From positions 372,001 through 436,000 of the forward strand of contig NZ_JBLFER010000001.1 of assembly GCF_047345145.1 (NCBI RefSeq): a DNA stretch of 64,000 bases. The letters are read 5' to 3'. The stretch is from Maribacter_C sp047345145 (GTDB lineage Bacteria; Bacteroidota; Bacteroidia; Flavobacteriales; Flavobacteriaceae). Below are positions 35,360-43,414 of the stretch, piece after piece (the first letter of the stretch is position 1; each line of letters starts with the position of its first letter). The notes under the pieces are model-generated. The model was not told the DNA's origin. It was given only the letters and a program-made list of their open reading frames with translations, and searched no databases. The translations under genes were made by a program, and so were the position numbers.

Positions 35360-36460
35360 ATGAAAAAAGTTTTATTTTTATTTGCAGTAATGACTGCATC
35401 GATCACATGGGCCCAAGATTTACCAACAAATCCGGAGCCAGGTAAATGTTATGTACGCTGTACCACCCCTGATGTTTACGTTAACGAAACAATTACGTTA
35501 ACCGTAAAACCAGCTTACAAAGTTTTAAAGACAGTACCCGCAACTTACAAGACGGTTACGGAACAAGTAGAAGTTAAAGCAGCTGGAAAAAAACTGACTG
35601 TTATTCCTGAAAAATGGGGAACTGAAACAGTTTCTTATGTTTCTAAGGAAGGCGGAAATACGTTACGTATTACTCCAGCAAGCTTCGGAAAAGGATCAGA
35701 AACGATTGAGACTAGACCAGCATATGCGCAATGGGAACTTGGAGCTGCTGCACCTGATTGTGCATCTGGGAATCCAGATGACTGTAGATACTGGTGTTAC
35801 AAAGGTTACCCTGCTGAATTCACTACTATTGAGACGACTACCTTGGCTGGAGATGCTTCTGTTAGCAAGACTCCAATTGCTTCAAAAAATGCTTCATATA
35901 CGAAAAGAGTTCTTTTAGAGCCGGCTAAAGTTGTTGAAGAAGTTATTCCAGCAGAATACAAGACAATTACTAAAACTGTTTTGGACAAAGATGCTTACAC
36001 AACTGAAGAAACAGTAGCAGCTCAAACTAAATCTTTTACAAAAGAAGTTTTAAAGGAAAAAGGTGGTTTAACTACTTGGAAAGAAGTAGAGTGCTCTTTG
36101 GTAGAGTATCAAGCATTACCAATCAATTGGAATTCTGGTAGCGCGACTTTAACTGCTGCTGCAAAGTCTATTATTGATACGAAATTAATGCCAGTTTTAG
36201 CTCAAAATCCAGGTGTGAAGGTAGAATTGGCTTCTCATACTGATTCTCAAGGGAATGATGTTTCAAATCAAGATCTTTCCGAAAGAAGAGCAAAAGCAGT
36301 TGCTGACTACTTAATTTCTAAAGGGGTTAACTCAAGTCTTTTAGTTGCAAACGGCTACGGTGAGACAAAGTTATTAAACAGATGTAAAGATGGAGTTCCT
36401 TGTACTGCTAGAGAGCATGCAGCGAACAGAAGAACTCAGTTTAGATTGATTAACAACTAA
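35360..36460 (+). CDS. OmpA family outer membrane protein
   Basis: A 366-residue protein with signal peptide 1-18 (ending TWAQ). The central region (about 45-235) is not a barrel but a series of related strands around YKTVTEQV / YKTITKTV words, plus a Cys-containing block (CASGNPDDCRYWCYKGYP). The C-terminal OmpA domain (about 250-366) has ASHTDSQGND and LSERRAKAVADYL, the Asp and Arg that bind peptidoglycan, and ANRRTQFRL. It probably ties an outer-membrane or periplasmic structure to the cell wall. Codon use suggests strong expression, and a long A+T-rich leader and strong terminator flank it. Confidence 0.88.
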   Translation: MKKVLFLFAVMTASITWAQDLPTNPEPGKCYVRCTTPDVYVNETITLTVKPAYKVLKTVPATYKTVTEQVEVKAAGKKLTVIPEKWGTETVSYVSKEGGNTLRITPASFGKGSETIETRPAYAQWELGAAAPDCASGNPDDCRYWCYKGYPAEFTTIETTTLAGDASVSKTPIASKNASYTKRVLLEPAKVVEEVIPAEYKTITKTVLDKDAYTTEETVAAQTKSFTKEVLKEKGGLTTWKEVECSLVEYQALPINWNSGSATLTAAAKSIIDTKLMPVLAQNPGVKVELASHTDSQGNDVSNQDLSERRAKAVADYLISKGVNSSLLVANGYGETKLLNRCKDGVPCTAREHAANRRTQFRLINN

Positions 36461-36480
36461 ACAAATTAATTAACCAACCA

Positions 36481-36513
36481 AAAAGGGCTTTCCAATTCTG
36501 GAAAGCCCTTTTT
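36481..36513 (+). terminator. Bidirectional hairpin terminator after the OmpA gene
   Basis: The perfect stem AAAAGGGCTTTCC / GGAAAGCCCTTTT has a 6-nt loop and T tracts on both strands. It also suits the convergent thioredoxin gene ending at 36531. Confidence 0.92.
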
Positions 36514-36530
36514 ACTTATATAATGTGGTC

Positions 36531-36983
36531 TTATTGATATTTCTTAATAAGGTCTAAATGGTATCTCGTTTCGCCATTCATGCTGTAACCAGAATATTTA
36601 TCCAATTCTTTTCCTTTCTTGTCTAAGATTTTAAGAAGAGGTACGGATCCTTTTTTATTCAATTTTGAAGAAAGAGCCTTATTATGCTCCAATTGCTCTG
36701 GTGTTAAAATATCTTTATTCATTGGAATGTCAATATAAAGAAGCACATATTTATCTGAAAGCGCTAAAAACTCAGCTGACTCAAACAAATCTTTTTTCAA
36801 CATTTTACATGGGGGACACCAATCACTTCCTGTAAAATATACAAGAACATTTTTGTCATTTTTCTCAGCAGTACTAATTGCAGAATCATAATTGGTTAGC
36901 CATTGGCTATCTGCAACTACTTCCATTTCCGCTTGAGCGGACATAAAAATGGGTAAAATCAAAAATAAAAGTAGGTGTTTCAT
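36531..36983 (-). CDS. Secreted thioredoxin-fold protein
   Basis: A 150-residue protein with signal peptide 1-18 (ending MSAQA). A thioredoxin fold carries the redox motif WCPPC in YFTGSDWCPPCKML, then a later cis-Pro candidate in KGSVPLLKI. It resembles the periplasmic thioredoxin_7/DUF255-like group, so a role in disulfide reduction or repair in the envelope is likely. It is monocistronic, with a sigma-54-like promoter 21 bp upstream, the best match in the window. Confidence 0.87.
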   Translation of the reverse strand: MKHLLLFLILPIFMSAQAEMEVVADSQWLTNYDSAISTAEKNDKNVLVYFTGSDWCPPCKMLKKDLFESAEFLALSDKYVLLYIDIPMNKDILTPEQLEHNKALSSKLNKKGSVPLLKILDKKGKELDKYSGYSMNGETRYHLDLIKKYQ

Positions 36984-37004
36984 ATTTGTATTTTTTTGAG
37001 ATAG

Positions 37005-37021
37005 AGCAATTAGCTTGCCAA
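37005..37021 (-). promoter_or_regulatory. Sigma-54-like -24/-12 promoter for the secreted thioredoxin gene
   Basis: On the minus strand it reads TTGGCAAGCTAATTGCT. It matches YTGGCACGrNNNTTGCW at all but two positions, with exact GG-N10-GC spacing. The predicted start is about 11 nt before the ATG at 36983. Confidence 0.6.
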
Positions 37022-37099
37022 AATTGTTGAGTTAGTTTATAATCCGTCTAATGCTAACGGAAAGAAATCAAAGTTTAGTATACCTTTTAACACTTTGAG

Positions 37100-37426
37100 T
37101 TACTTAAAAAAATTATCCATTCCTGGTATATTAGGCATTCCGTCTTTTGCTACTGCAGCAAGCTCAGATTCATTTACTTGAGTTGCTTTCTCGATGGCTT
37201 TATTCATCGTTAGAATTAGATAGTCCTCCAATTTTTCTTTATCAGAAAGAAGGCTATCATCAATATGAATCTCTTTAATAACTCGGTTAGCGGTTATAAG
37301 CACCTTTATAAGCTCTTCTGGAGAGCTTTCTTGCAAACTTACTGTATCTAGGCGCTTTTTGGTCTCCTCAACCTTTTGTTGGGTTTCTTTAAGCTTTCCC
37401 ATCATTCCCATCATATCTCCAAACAT
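37100..37426 (-). CDS. YbaB/EbfC family nucleoid-associated protein
   Basis: A 108-residue DNA-binding protein of the YbaB/EbfC family. The N-terminus MFGDMMGMMGKLKE and the following amphipathic helix match the family. Dimers bind DNA and the gene often accompanies dnaX or recR elsewhere; here neither is present. It is separated by 62 bp from the divergent oligopeptidase gene. Confidence 0.85.
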   Translation of the reverse strand: MFGDMMGMMGKLKETQQKVEETKKRLDTVSLQESSPEELIKVLITANRVIKEIHIDDSLLSDKEKLEDYLILTMNKAIEKATQVNESELAAVAKDGMPNIPGMDNFFK

Positions 37427-37488
37427 AATTCGCTTTTAACTATTTATACTATGCAAAATTACTAAATTGTACGAATAATCACATATTT

Positions 37489-39624
37489 ATGATACAAATG
37501 GATAAATTGAAAGTTGTTCTTTTAGGATGTCTTACTTTTGCGGCTTCGTGCCAAAACCAGAATAAAGATATGAGTAAAGCGGAAGCTCCAGTTGCAAAAA
37601 AAGTAGCAAAAGAACTAGTAAAACACGATGATGTTCGAGTGGATAATTACTACTGGATGAATGATCGGGAAGATCAAGAAGTGATCTCTCATCTTGAAAG
37701 CGAAAATGCCTATTACGCCAAAATGACGGCGCATACCAAAGATTTTCAAGCATCACTTTTTGAAGAAATGAAATCTAGAATTAAGGAAGATGATTCTTCT
37801 GTGCCCTATAAGCAAAACGGTTACTGGTATATTACGAGATATGAAATAGGAAAGGAATATCCCATATATTCTAGAAAAAAGGAGAGCTTAGATGCTGAAG
37901 AGGAAATCATTTTTGATTGCAATACAATGGCAGAAGGGCATGAGTTCTTTAATCTATCTAGTTTCTCAATTAGTCCAGATAATACATTGGCAGCCTTTTC
38001 AGTAGATACTGTATCTAGACGAAAATATACGCTGCAAATTAAAAACTTAAAAACCGGTGAAATTCTTGCAGATAAGGTAGATAATACAGCTGGAAATTCC
38101 GTCTGGGCAGATGATAATCAAACCATTTTTTACAGCAAGCAAGATGATGTAACCCTGCGATCAGATAAAATATATAAGCATAAACTTGGAGATACTGAAG
38201 ATACTTTAGTTTTCAATGAAGAAGATGAGACTTTCGGAGCTTACGTTTATAAATCAAAATCAAAGAAATATATCATTATTGCTTCTTACAGTACTTTAAC
38301 AACAGAGTTTCGTACGTTGAAAGCAAATAATCCTGAAGGGAAATTCGAGGTATTTTCGCCTAGAACAAGGGGGCTAGAATACGGAATTGCACATTATGAA
38401 AGTGATTTTTACGTATTGACCAACAAAGATGAGGCTACTAATTTTAAATTGATGAAAGTATCTGAGGGAGGTGATACTTCTGCAGAAAATTGGAAAGAAT
38501 TTATTCCTCACAGAGCAGATGTTTTATTAGAAGGTATTGACATTTTTAAAGATTATTACGTGATTTCAGAACGTAAAAATGGATTAAATGAATTGAAGAT
38601 TGTCCGATGGGATGGTACCGATAGTTATTACCTGCCTTTTGATAGTGAAACCTATACAGCCAATGTCAGCACAAATCCTGATTTTGATACAGAAACATTG
38701 CGCTATCGCTACAATTCAATGGCTACGCCAAGTTCCATTATTGATTTCAATATGAGCACTAAGGAAAAGGAAGTCAAAAAGGAGCAAGAAGTTTTAGGTG
38801 GAAAGTTCTCCAAAGAGAATTATATAGAGAAACGTATTTGGGCGACTGCTAGAGATGGAGTTAAAGTACCGATGTCAATAGTTTATCATAAGGATACGAA
38901 GTTAGATGCAAATACTCCAATTCTTCAATATGCATATGGTTCTTATGGGGCTACAATTGATCCCTATTTTTCTACCGTTCGTTTAAGTTTATTAGATAGA
39001 GGATTCGTTTATGCCTTAGCTCATATTCGCGGAGGTCAATATTTAGGAAGACCCTGGTATGAAGATGGTAAACTCTTAAAAAAGAAAAACACATTTACTG
39101 ATTTTGTCGATTGTTCGAAATTCTTAATTTCTGAAGGATATACAGGTGCTGATCATTTATATGCCATGGGTGGCTCTGCTGGTGGTCTCTTAATGGGTGC
39201 TGTTGTTAATATGGCGCCGGAATTGTATAATGGAATTGTGGCTTCAGTACCATTTGTTGACGTTATCACTACTATGCTAGATGATTCAATTCCTCTTACA
39301 ACCGGCGAATATGACGAATGGGGAAATCCGAATGAGAAAGAGTCTTACGATTATATGAAGTCCTATTCCCCTTATGATCAAGTCGAAGCCAAAGCATATC
39401 CTAATATGTTGGTTACAACAGGACTGCATGATTCTCAAGTGCAGTATTTTGAACCTGCGAAATGGGTAGCCAAGTTACGAGAACTTAAAACAGATGATAA
39501 TATTTTGCTGTTTGATATTAATATGGATGCCGGTCATGGCGGAGCCTCTGGTCGTTTCGAATCTTTGAAGGAAGTGGCAAAGGAATATGCATTTTTACTA
39601 GATTTAGAAGGTAAAACGGACTAG
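37489..39624 (+). CDS. S9 family prolyl oligopeptidase (oligopeptidase B type) lipoprotein
   Basis: A 711-residue serine peptidase. The N-terminus ends in a lipobox-like AASC (LTFAASCQNQ), so it is probably lipidated and exported. A beta-propeller domain (DDVRVDNYYWMND at its start) is followed by the alpha/beta-hydrolase domain with nucleophile Ser563 in GGSAGG, a catalytic Asp in LHDSQV and His in DAGHGGASGR. Oligopeptidase B cleaves short peptides after Arg/Lys. The second ATG (37498) is an equally good start. Confidence 0.9.
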   Translation: MIQMDKLKVVLLGCLTFAASCQNQNKDMSKAEAPVAKKVAKELVKHDDVRVDNYYWMNDREDQEVISHLESENAYYAKMTAHTKDFQASLFEEMKSRIKEDDSSVPYKQNGYWYITRYEIGKEYPIYSRKKESLDAEEEIIFDCNTMAEGHEFFNLSSFSISPDNTLAAFSVDTVSRRKYTLQIKNLKTGEILADKVDNTAGNSVWADDNQTIFYSKQDDVTLRSDKIYKHKLGDTEDTLVFNEEDETFGAYVYKSKSKKYIIIASYSTLTTEFRTLKANNPEGKFEVFSPRTRGLEYGIAHYESDFYVLTNKDEATNFKLMKVSEGGDTSAENWKEFIPHRADVLLEGIDIFKDYYVISERKNGLNELKIVRWDGTDSYYLPFDSETYTANVSTNPDFDTETLRYRYNSMATPSSIIDFNMSTKEKEVKKEQEVLGGKFSKENYIEKRIWATARDGVKVPMSIVYHKDTKLDANTPILQYAYGSYGATIDPYFSTVRLSLLDRGFVYALAHIRGGQYLGRPWYEDGKLLKKKNTFTDFVDCSKFLISEGYTGADHLYAMGGSAGGLLMGAVVNMAPELYNGIVASVPFVDVITTMLDDSIPLTTGEYDEWGNPNEKESYDYMKSYSPYDQVEAKAYPNMLVTTGLHDSQVQYFEPAKWVAKLRELKTDDNILLFDINMDAGHGGASGRFESLKEVAKEYAFLLDLEGKTD

Positions 39625-39638
39625 TTTAAAAAAAATGC

Positions 39639-39646
39639 TAATTTTG
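39639..39646 (+). promoter_or_regulatory. Bacteroidota -7 box for the cysteine synthase gene
   Basis: TAATTTTG matches TAnnTTTG; the expected start is about 45 nt before the ATG at 39701. The -33 element is not clear. Confidence 0.5.
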
Positions 39647-39700
39647 TAGCCGAATTTCATATTCCCAAATCCGTATGAAATAAGAATTTAGACCCCGTTT

Positions 39701-40741
39701 ATGGAAGATAAAATAAAAGCTTGCGATAATATCCTAGAACTTATAGGAAACACCCCATTAATCAAGCTCAATAAAATATCAGAAAATTTAACTGGTAATT
39801 TTTATGCTAAAGTAGAGGCATTTAATCCAGGTCACTCTGCTAAAGATAGAATCGCTCTTCATATTATTGAAGAAGCAGAGCGAAAAGGCATTCTAAAAGA
39901 AGGTAGTACAATTGTTGAAACTACATCTGGTAATACAGGATTTAGTATTGCCATGGTTAGTATGATCAAAGGCTACGATTGTATTCTTGCAGTAAGTTCT
40001 AAATCTTCCCCAGATAAGATTGATATGCTGCGTTCTATGGGGGCGAAAGTTTATGTATGCCCAGCACACGTTAGTGCAGACGATCCACGCTCATACTATC
40101 AAGTAGCTAAAAGGCTGCATGAGGAGACCAAGGGTTCTATTTACATAAACCAGTATTTCAATGAGCTGAATATGGAAGCGCATTACAAATCAACTGGACC
40201 AGAAATTTGGGAACAGACCAACGGAAAAATAACGCACTTGGTAGCTTGTAGCGGAACTGGAGGAACGATATCTGGTACTGCTCGGTTTTTAAAAGAGCAA
40301 AACCCTGAAGTAACAATTATAGGTGTGGATGCTTTCGGATCGGTACTAAAAAAGTATCATGAAACAGGTGAATTAGATACTAATGAAATTTACCCATACC
40401 GTATTGAAGGTTTAGGTAAGAACTTGATTCCTGGTGCTACTGATTTTGAAGCAATTGATGAATTCATCAAAGTTACTGATGAGGAAAGTGCGCATACTGC
40501 AAGAGAGATATCCAAATCAGAAGGCATTTTTGCAGGGTATACCTGTGGCGCGGTAATGCAAGCCGTAAAACAGCTCAATGAAAAGAAAAAATTTGGGAAG
40601 GATAGTAATGTAGTACTTATTTTTCCAGATCATGGGTCGCGTTATATGAGCAAGATCTACAGCGATGAGTGGATGGAAGCTCAAGGATTTTTAAACAATA
40701 GTAGTGTTGAAGAAACTCCGCAAATACAGGTGATACGATAA
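39701..40741 (+). CDS. PLP-dependent cysteine synthase family protein
   Basis: A fold-II PLP enzyme of 346 residues, cytosolic. The Schiff-base Lys48 lies in GHSAKDRIA; the substrate loop TTSGNTGFS and the phosphate-binding GTGGTISG are intact. It may make cysteine from O-acetylserine and sulfide, or cystathionine from serine and homocysteine: length and the C-terminal segment resemble cystathionine beta-synthase-like members without a CBS domain. I would not assign cysK or cysM. Terminator downstream, serine palmitoyltransferase next. Confidence 0.88.
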   Translation: MEDKIKACDNILELIGNTPLIKLNKISENLTGNFYAKVEAFNPGHSAKDRIALHIIEEAERKGILKEGSTIVETTSGNTGFSIAMVSMIKGYDCILAVSSKSSPDKIDMLRSMGAKVYVCPAHVSADDPRSYYQVAKRLHEETKGSIYINQYFNELNMEAHYKSTGPEIWEQTNGKITHLVACSGTGGTISGTARFLKEQNPEVTIIGVDAFGSVLKKYHETGELDTNEIYPYRIEGLGKNLIPGATDFEAIDEFIKVTDEESAHTAREISKSEGIFAGYTCGAVMQAVKQLNEKKKFGKDSNVVLIFPDHGSRYMSKIYSDEWMEAQGFLNNSSVEETPQIQVIR

Positions 40742-40767
40742 GAATAGTTAATAACAGTATTGAAAAG

Positions 40768-40799
40768 GGCAATGACTTAAAGAGTTATTGCCTTTTTTT
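40768..40799 (+). terminator. Rho-independent terminator after the cysteine synthase gene
   Basis: The stem GGCAATGACT / AGTTATTGCC (one G-T) has a 5-nt loop and is followed by seven T. Confidence 0.9.
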
Positions 40800-40814
40800 C
40801 TGGCTGAAAATCTA

Positions 40815-40822
40815 TATTTTTG
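40815..40822 (+). promoter_or_regulatory. Bacteroidota -7 box for the serine palmitoyltransferase gene
   Basis: TATTTTTG matches TAnnTTTG, just after the upstream terminator and about 38 nt before the ATG at 40860. Confidence 0.5.
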
Positions 40823-40859
40823 CAGAACCGTAAGGTATTCAAAATCTTAACCATACTCG

Positions 40860-42119
40860 ATGAGAGACATATTTGATAGAATTATAGAGAATAAGGGACC
40901 ATTAGGCAAATGGGCTTCTCAAGCAGAAGGATATTTTGTTTTTCCAAAATTAGAAGGGCCAATTTCAAATCGCATGAAATTCCAAGGTAAGGAAGTAATC
41001 ACCTGGAGTATTAATGATTATTTAGGCTTAGCGAATCTCCCCGAAATTAAAAAAATTGATGGTGATACAGCGGCTGAATATGGAGCTGCTTACCCAATGG
41101 GTGCTCGTATGATGAGTGGTCATACTGAATTTCATGAACAACTTGAGCAAGAATGTGCTGCCTTTGTAGAAAAAGAATCAGCTTATTTATTAAATTTTGG
41201 CTATCAAGGTATTATGTCTGCGATCGATGCTCTTGTCGCCAAAGATGATATTATTGTTTACGACGTTGATTGTCATGCTTGTATTATTGATGGTGTTCGT
41301 TTGCACATGGGCAAACGTTTCACTTTCAAGCATAATGATATAGAGAGTTTAGAAGTAAACCTTGAGCGAGCTACGAAAATGGCGGAGCAAACGGGTGGAG
41401 GTATTTTGGTGATTTCAGAAGGTGTTTTTGGAATGAGAGGTCAACAAGGTAAACTTAAAGAAATTGTTGCTTTAAAGAAAAAATATAGCTTTAGATTGCT
41501 TGTAGATGATGCTCACGGTTTTGGAACTTTGGGGAAAACGGGAGCTGGAGCAGGTCAGGAGCAGGGTGTTCAAGATGACATAGATGTCTATTTTGCAACA
41601 TTTGCAAAGTCTATGGCAAGCATTGGAGCTTTTTTAGCTGCAGATAAGGAAATCATTGACTATCTAAAGTATAATTTACGTTCGCAAATGTTTGCTAAGT
41701 CCTTGCCAATGACATATGTCAAGGGAGCCTTAAAACGTTTGGATATGTTACGTACAATGCCAGAGTTGAAAGAAAAGCTTTGGGAAAATGTAGATGCACT
41801 TCAAAATGGACTAAAAGAAAGAGGTTTTGATATTGGAACTACAACCAGCTGTGTTACTCCTGTCTACCTAAACGGTAGTATTCCAGAAGCTATGGCGCTA
41901 GTGAAAGATCTTAGAGAAAATTATGGAATATTCTGTTCGATAGTAGTTTACCCAGTAATACCTAAGGGATTAATCTTATTGCGTATGATTCCAACAGCGA
42001 CCCATACCTTAGAAGATGTTGCGATAACCTTAGATGCTTTCTCTGCAATTAGAGAGCGTCTTGAAAATGGTACATATAAAAGACTATCTGCGGCAGTTGC
42101 TGCAGCAATGGGTGAATAA
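40860..42119 (+). CDS. Serine palmitoyltransferase-type alpha-oxoamine synthase
   Basis: A fold-I PLP enzyme of 419 residues. The PLP Lys is Lys250 in TFAKSMAS; DDAHGFGTLGKTG holds the Asp-x-x-His that stacks on PLP; the N-terminus has the SINDYLGLA segment and MSGHTEFHEQLE typical of the KBL/SPT group. In Bacteroidota this family catalyses the first step of sphingolipid synthesis, condensing serine with a fatty acyl-CoA. 2-amino-3-ketobutyrate ligase is the main alternative. It has its own promoter and converges with a GNAT-like gene that could act in the same pathway. Confidence 0.88.
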   Translation: MRDIFDRIIENKGPLGKWASQAEGYFVFPKLEGPISNRMKFQGKEVITWSINDYLGLANLPEIKKIDGDTAAEYGAAYPMGARMMSGHTEFHEQLEQECAAFVEKESAYLLNFGYQGIMSAIDALVAKDDIIVYDVDCHACIIDGVRLHMGKRFTFKHNDIESLEVNLERATKMAEQTGGGILVISEGVFGMRGQQGKLKEIVALKKKYSFRLLVDDAHGFGTLGKTGAGAGQEQGVQDDIDVYFATFAKSMASIGAFLAADKEIIDYLKYNLRSQMFAKSLPMTYVKGALKRLDMLRTMPELKEKLWENVDALQNGLKERGFDIGTTTSCVTPVYLNGSIPEAMALVKDLRENYGIFCSIVVYPVIPKGLILLRMIPTATHTLEDVAITLDAFSAIRERLENGTYKRLSAAVAAAMGE

Positions 42120-42138
42120 AAAAAATCTTTGATTTTGT

Positions 42139-42189
42139 AAATTCCAAAATCCTATTTGACTATAAATGTCTACTAGGAATTTGGAATTT
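42139..42189. repeat. Inverted repeat of AATTCC words, probable bidirectional terminator
   Basis: The 16-mers at 42139-42154 and 42174-42189 are inverted complements with one mismatch and a 19-nt loop, followed by a T tract. They lie between two convergent genes and are built from ATTCCAAA words. Confidence 0.78.
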
Positions 42190-42202
42190 TTTTATTTGGG
42201 AT

Positions 42203-43324
42203 TTACCGCAGGTTTTTGCGGTAAGTTCTTCTCCGTTTATAGACCACAGGATCAAAATGCTTCCACATTTGTTTGATGGCAATATTCTCCTCTAATTCTG
42301 GTGTTCTATAGCACATGTCAATGCCTTTTTTTGTAAAAGTACTGTGGTATTCATTAAACACTATCGCGGTAACTCCTTTGTTTTGGTAATCAGGATGTAT
42401 TCCTATCAAATAAAAATAGACGTCTTTACTTTGCTTTTTTGCTTTTAGAAGATGGAATATTCCAAAGGGAAATAGTTTTCCTTTGGCTTTTTGAAGCGCT
42501 TTTGAAAAAGAGGGCATTACTATTGAAAAAGCAATGAGTTTATCTTCTTTATCAACAATAAATTTAATGTATTCGGGGTTGATAAAACTGATATATTTTT
42601 TCTTAAAATATGCCTTTTGAACATCTGTAATGGGAACAAAAGAAGAAAGTTTGGAGTAAGTTTCATTAAACAAATCAAACATCTGATCCGCCATAGGCAT
42701 CACGTCTTTTGTTTTGGTAAAGTTCACCTCTTTAAGTCCGTATCGTCGTTTGATCAGGCTGTTTAATTTGGTAAAAAGCTTTGGGTCTGCATTTCGGGCT
42801 GGAAATTTGTTTTCCATATACTCTTTCTCCTTAACAAAACCCAAGCGCTCATAATGCGACTGATAGTAGCTATGATTGTACCAAGTAATCATACTGCCGA
42901 TATGATCGAAGCCTTCCGTAAGTACACCAACTTTGTCCAAGTTTGAAAACCCTACAGGACCTTCCATATACTCTAAGTGCTGCTGATTTCCAATTTCAGC
43001 CACTTTTTGAAGCAAAATTTCTGAAACTTCATAATCATCAATAAAATCAAACCAGCCAAAACGCATTTTTTTAAGCTTTTGCTGATTAATTTCTAAATGA
43101 TTAATAATAGCCGCCACGCGTCCGACCAATTTTCCTTCTTTAAAAGCAAGAAAGAAGTTAGCCTCGGCATTTTTAAAGGCAGGGTTTTTAGTCTTGTCAA
43201 ATGTTTCCAATTCATCATTGATGATTGGAGGAACCCAATATCGGGAGTCTTTGTAAAGGGAAAAGGGAAACTTTACAAACTGCTTAAGATCTGATTTTGT
43301 AACCGCCTCTTTGAGGGTGACCAT
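42203..43324 (-). CDS. GNAT-like acyltransferase of unknown substrate
   Basis: A 373-residue cytosolic protein. The N-terminal half has a large conserved block (FPFSLYKDSRYWVPPII, GPVGFSNLDKVGVL, GSMITWYN); the C-terminal half contains a GNAT-type acetyl/acyl-CoA loop, IGIHPDYQNKGVTAIVF. It is a conserved Bacteroidota family sometimes labelled GTP cyclohydrolase, which nothing in the sequence supports. Because it sits tail to tail with serine palmitoyltransferase, and known bacterial ceramide synthases belong to the GNAT superfamily, an N-acyltransferase role in sphingolipid synthesis is possible but inferred. Confidence 0.8.
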   Translation of the reverse strand: MVTLKEAVTKSDLKQFVKFPFSLYKDSRYWVPPIINDELETFDKTKNPAFKNAEANFFLAFKEGKLVGRVAAIINHLEINQQKLKKMRFGWFDFIDDYEVSEILLQKVAEIGNQQHLEYMEGPVGFSNLDKVGVLTEGFDHIGSMITWYNHSYYQSHYERLGFVKEKEYMENKFPARNADPKLFTKLNSLIKRRYGLKEVNFTKTKDVMPMADQMFDLFNETYSKLSSFVPITDVQKAYFKKKYISFINPEYIKFIVDKEDKLIAFSIVMPSFSKALQKAKGKLFPFGIFHLLKAKKQSKDVYFYLIGIHPDYQNKGVTAIVFNEYHSTFTKKGIDMCYRTPELEENIAIKQMWKHFDPVVYKRRRTYRKNLR

Positions 43325-43414
43325 GATTAGTTTTTTCTTAGATCAATATTAGGGATATTAATCATTAGAAGAAAATTAGTATCATTTTAAAATAGAAGCA
43401 AATTTGATTTTAGC

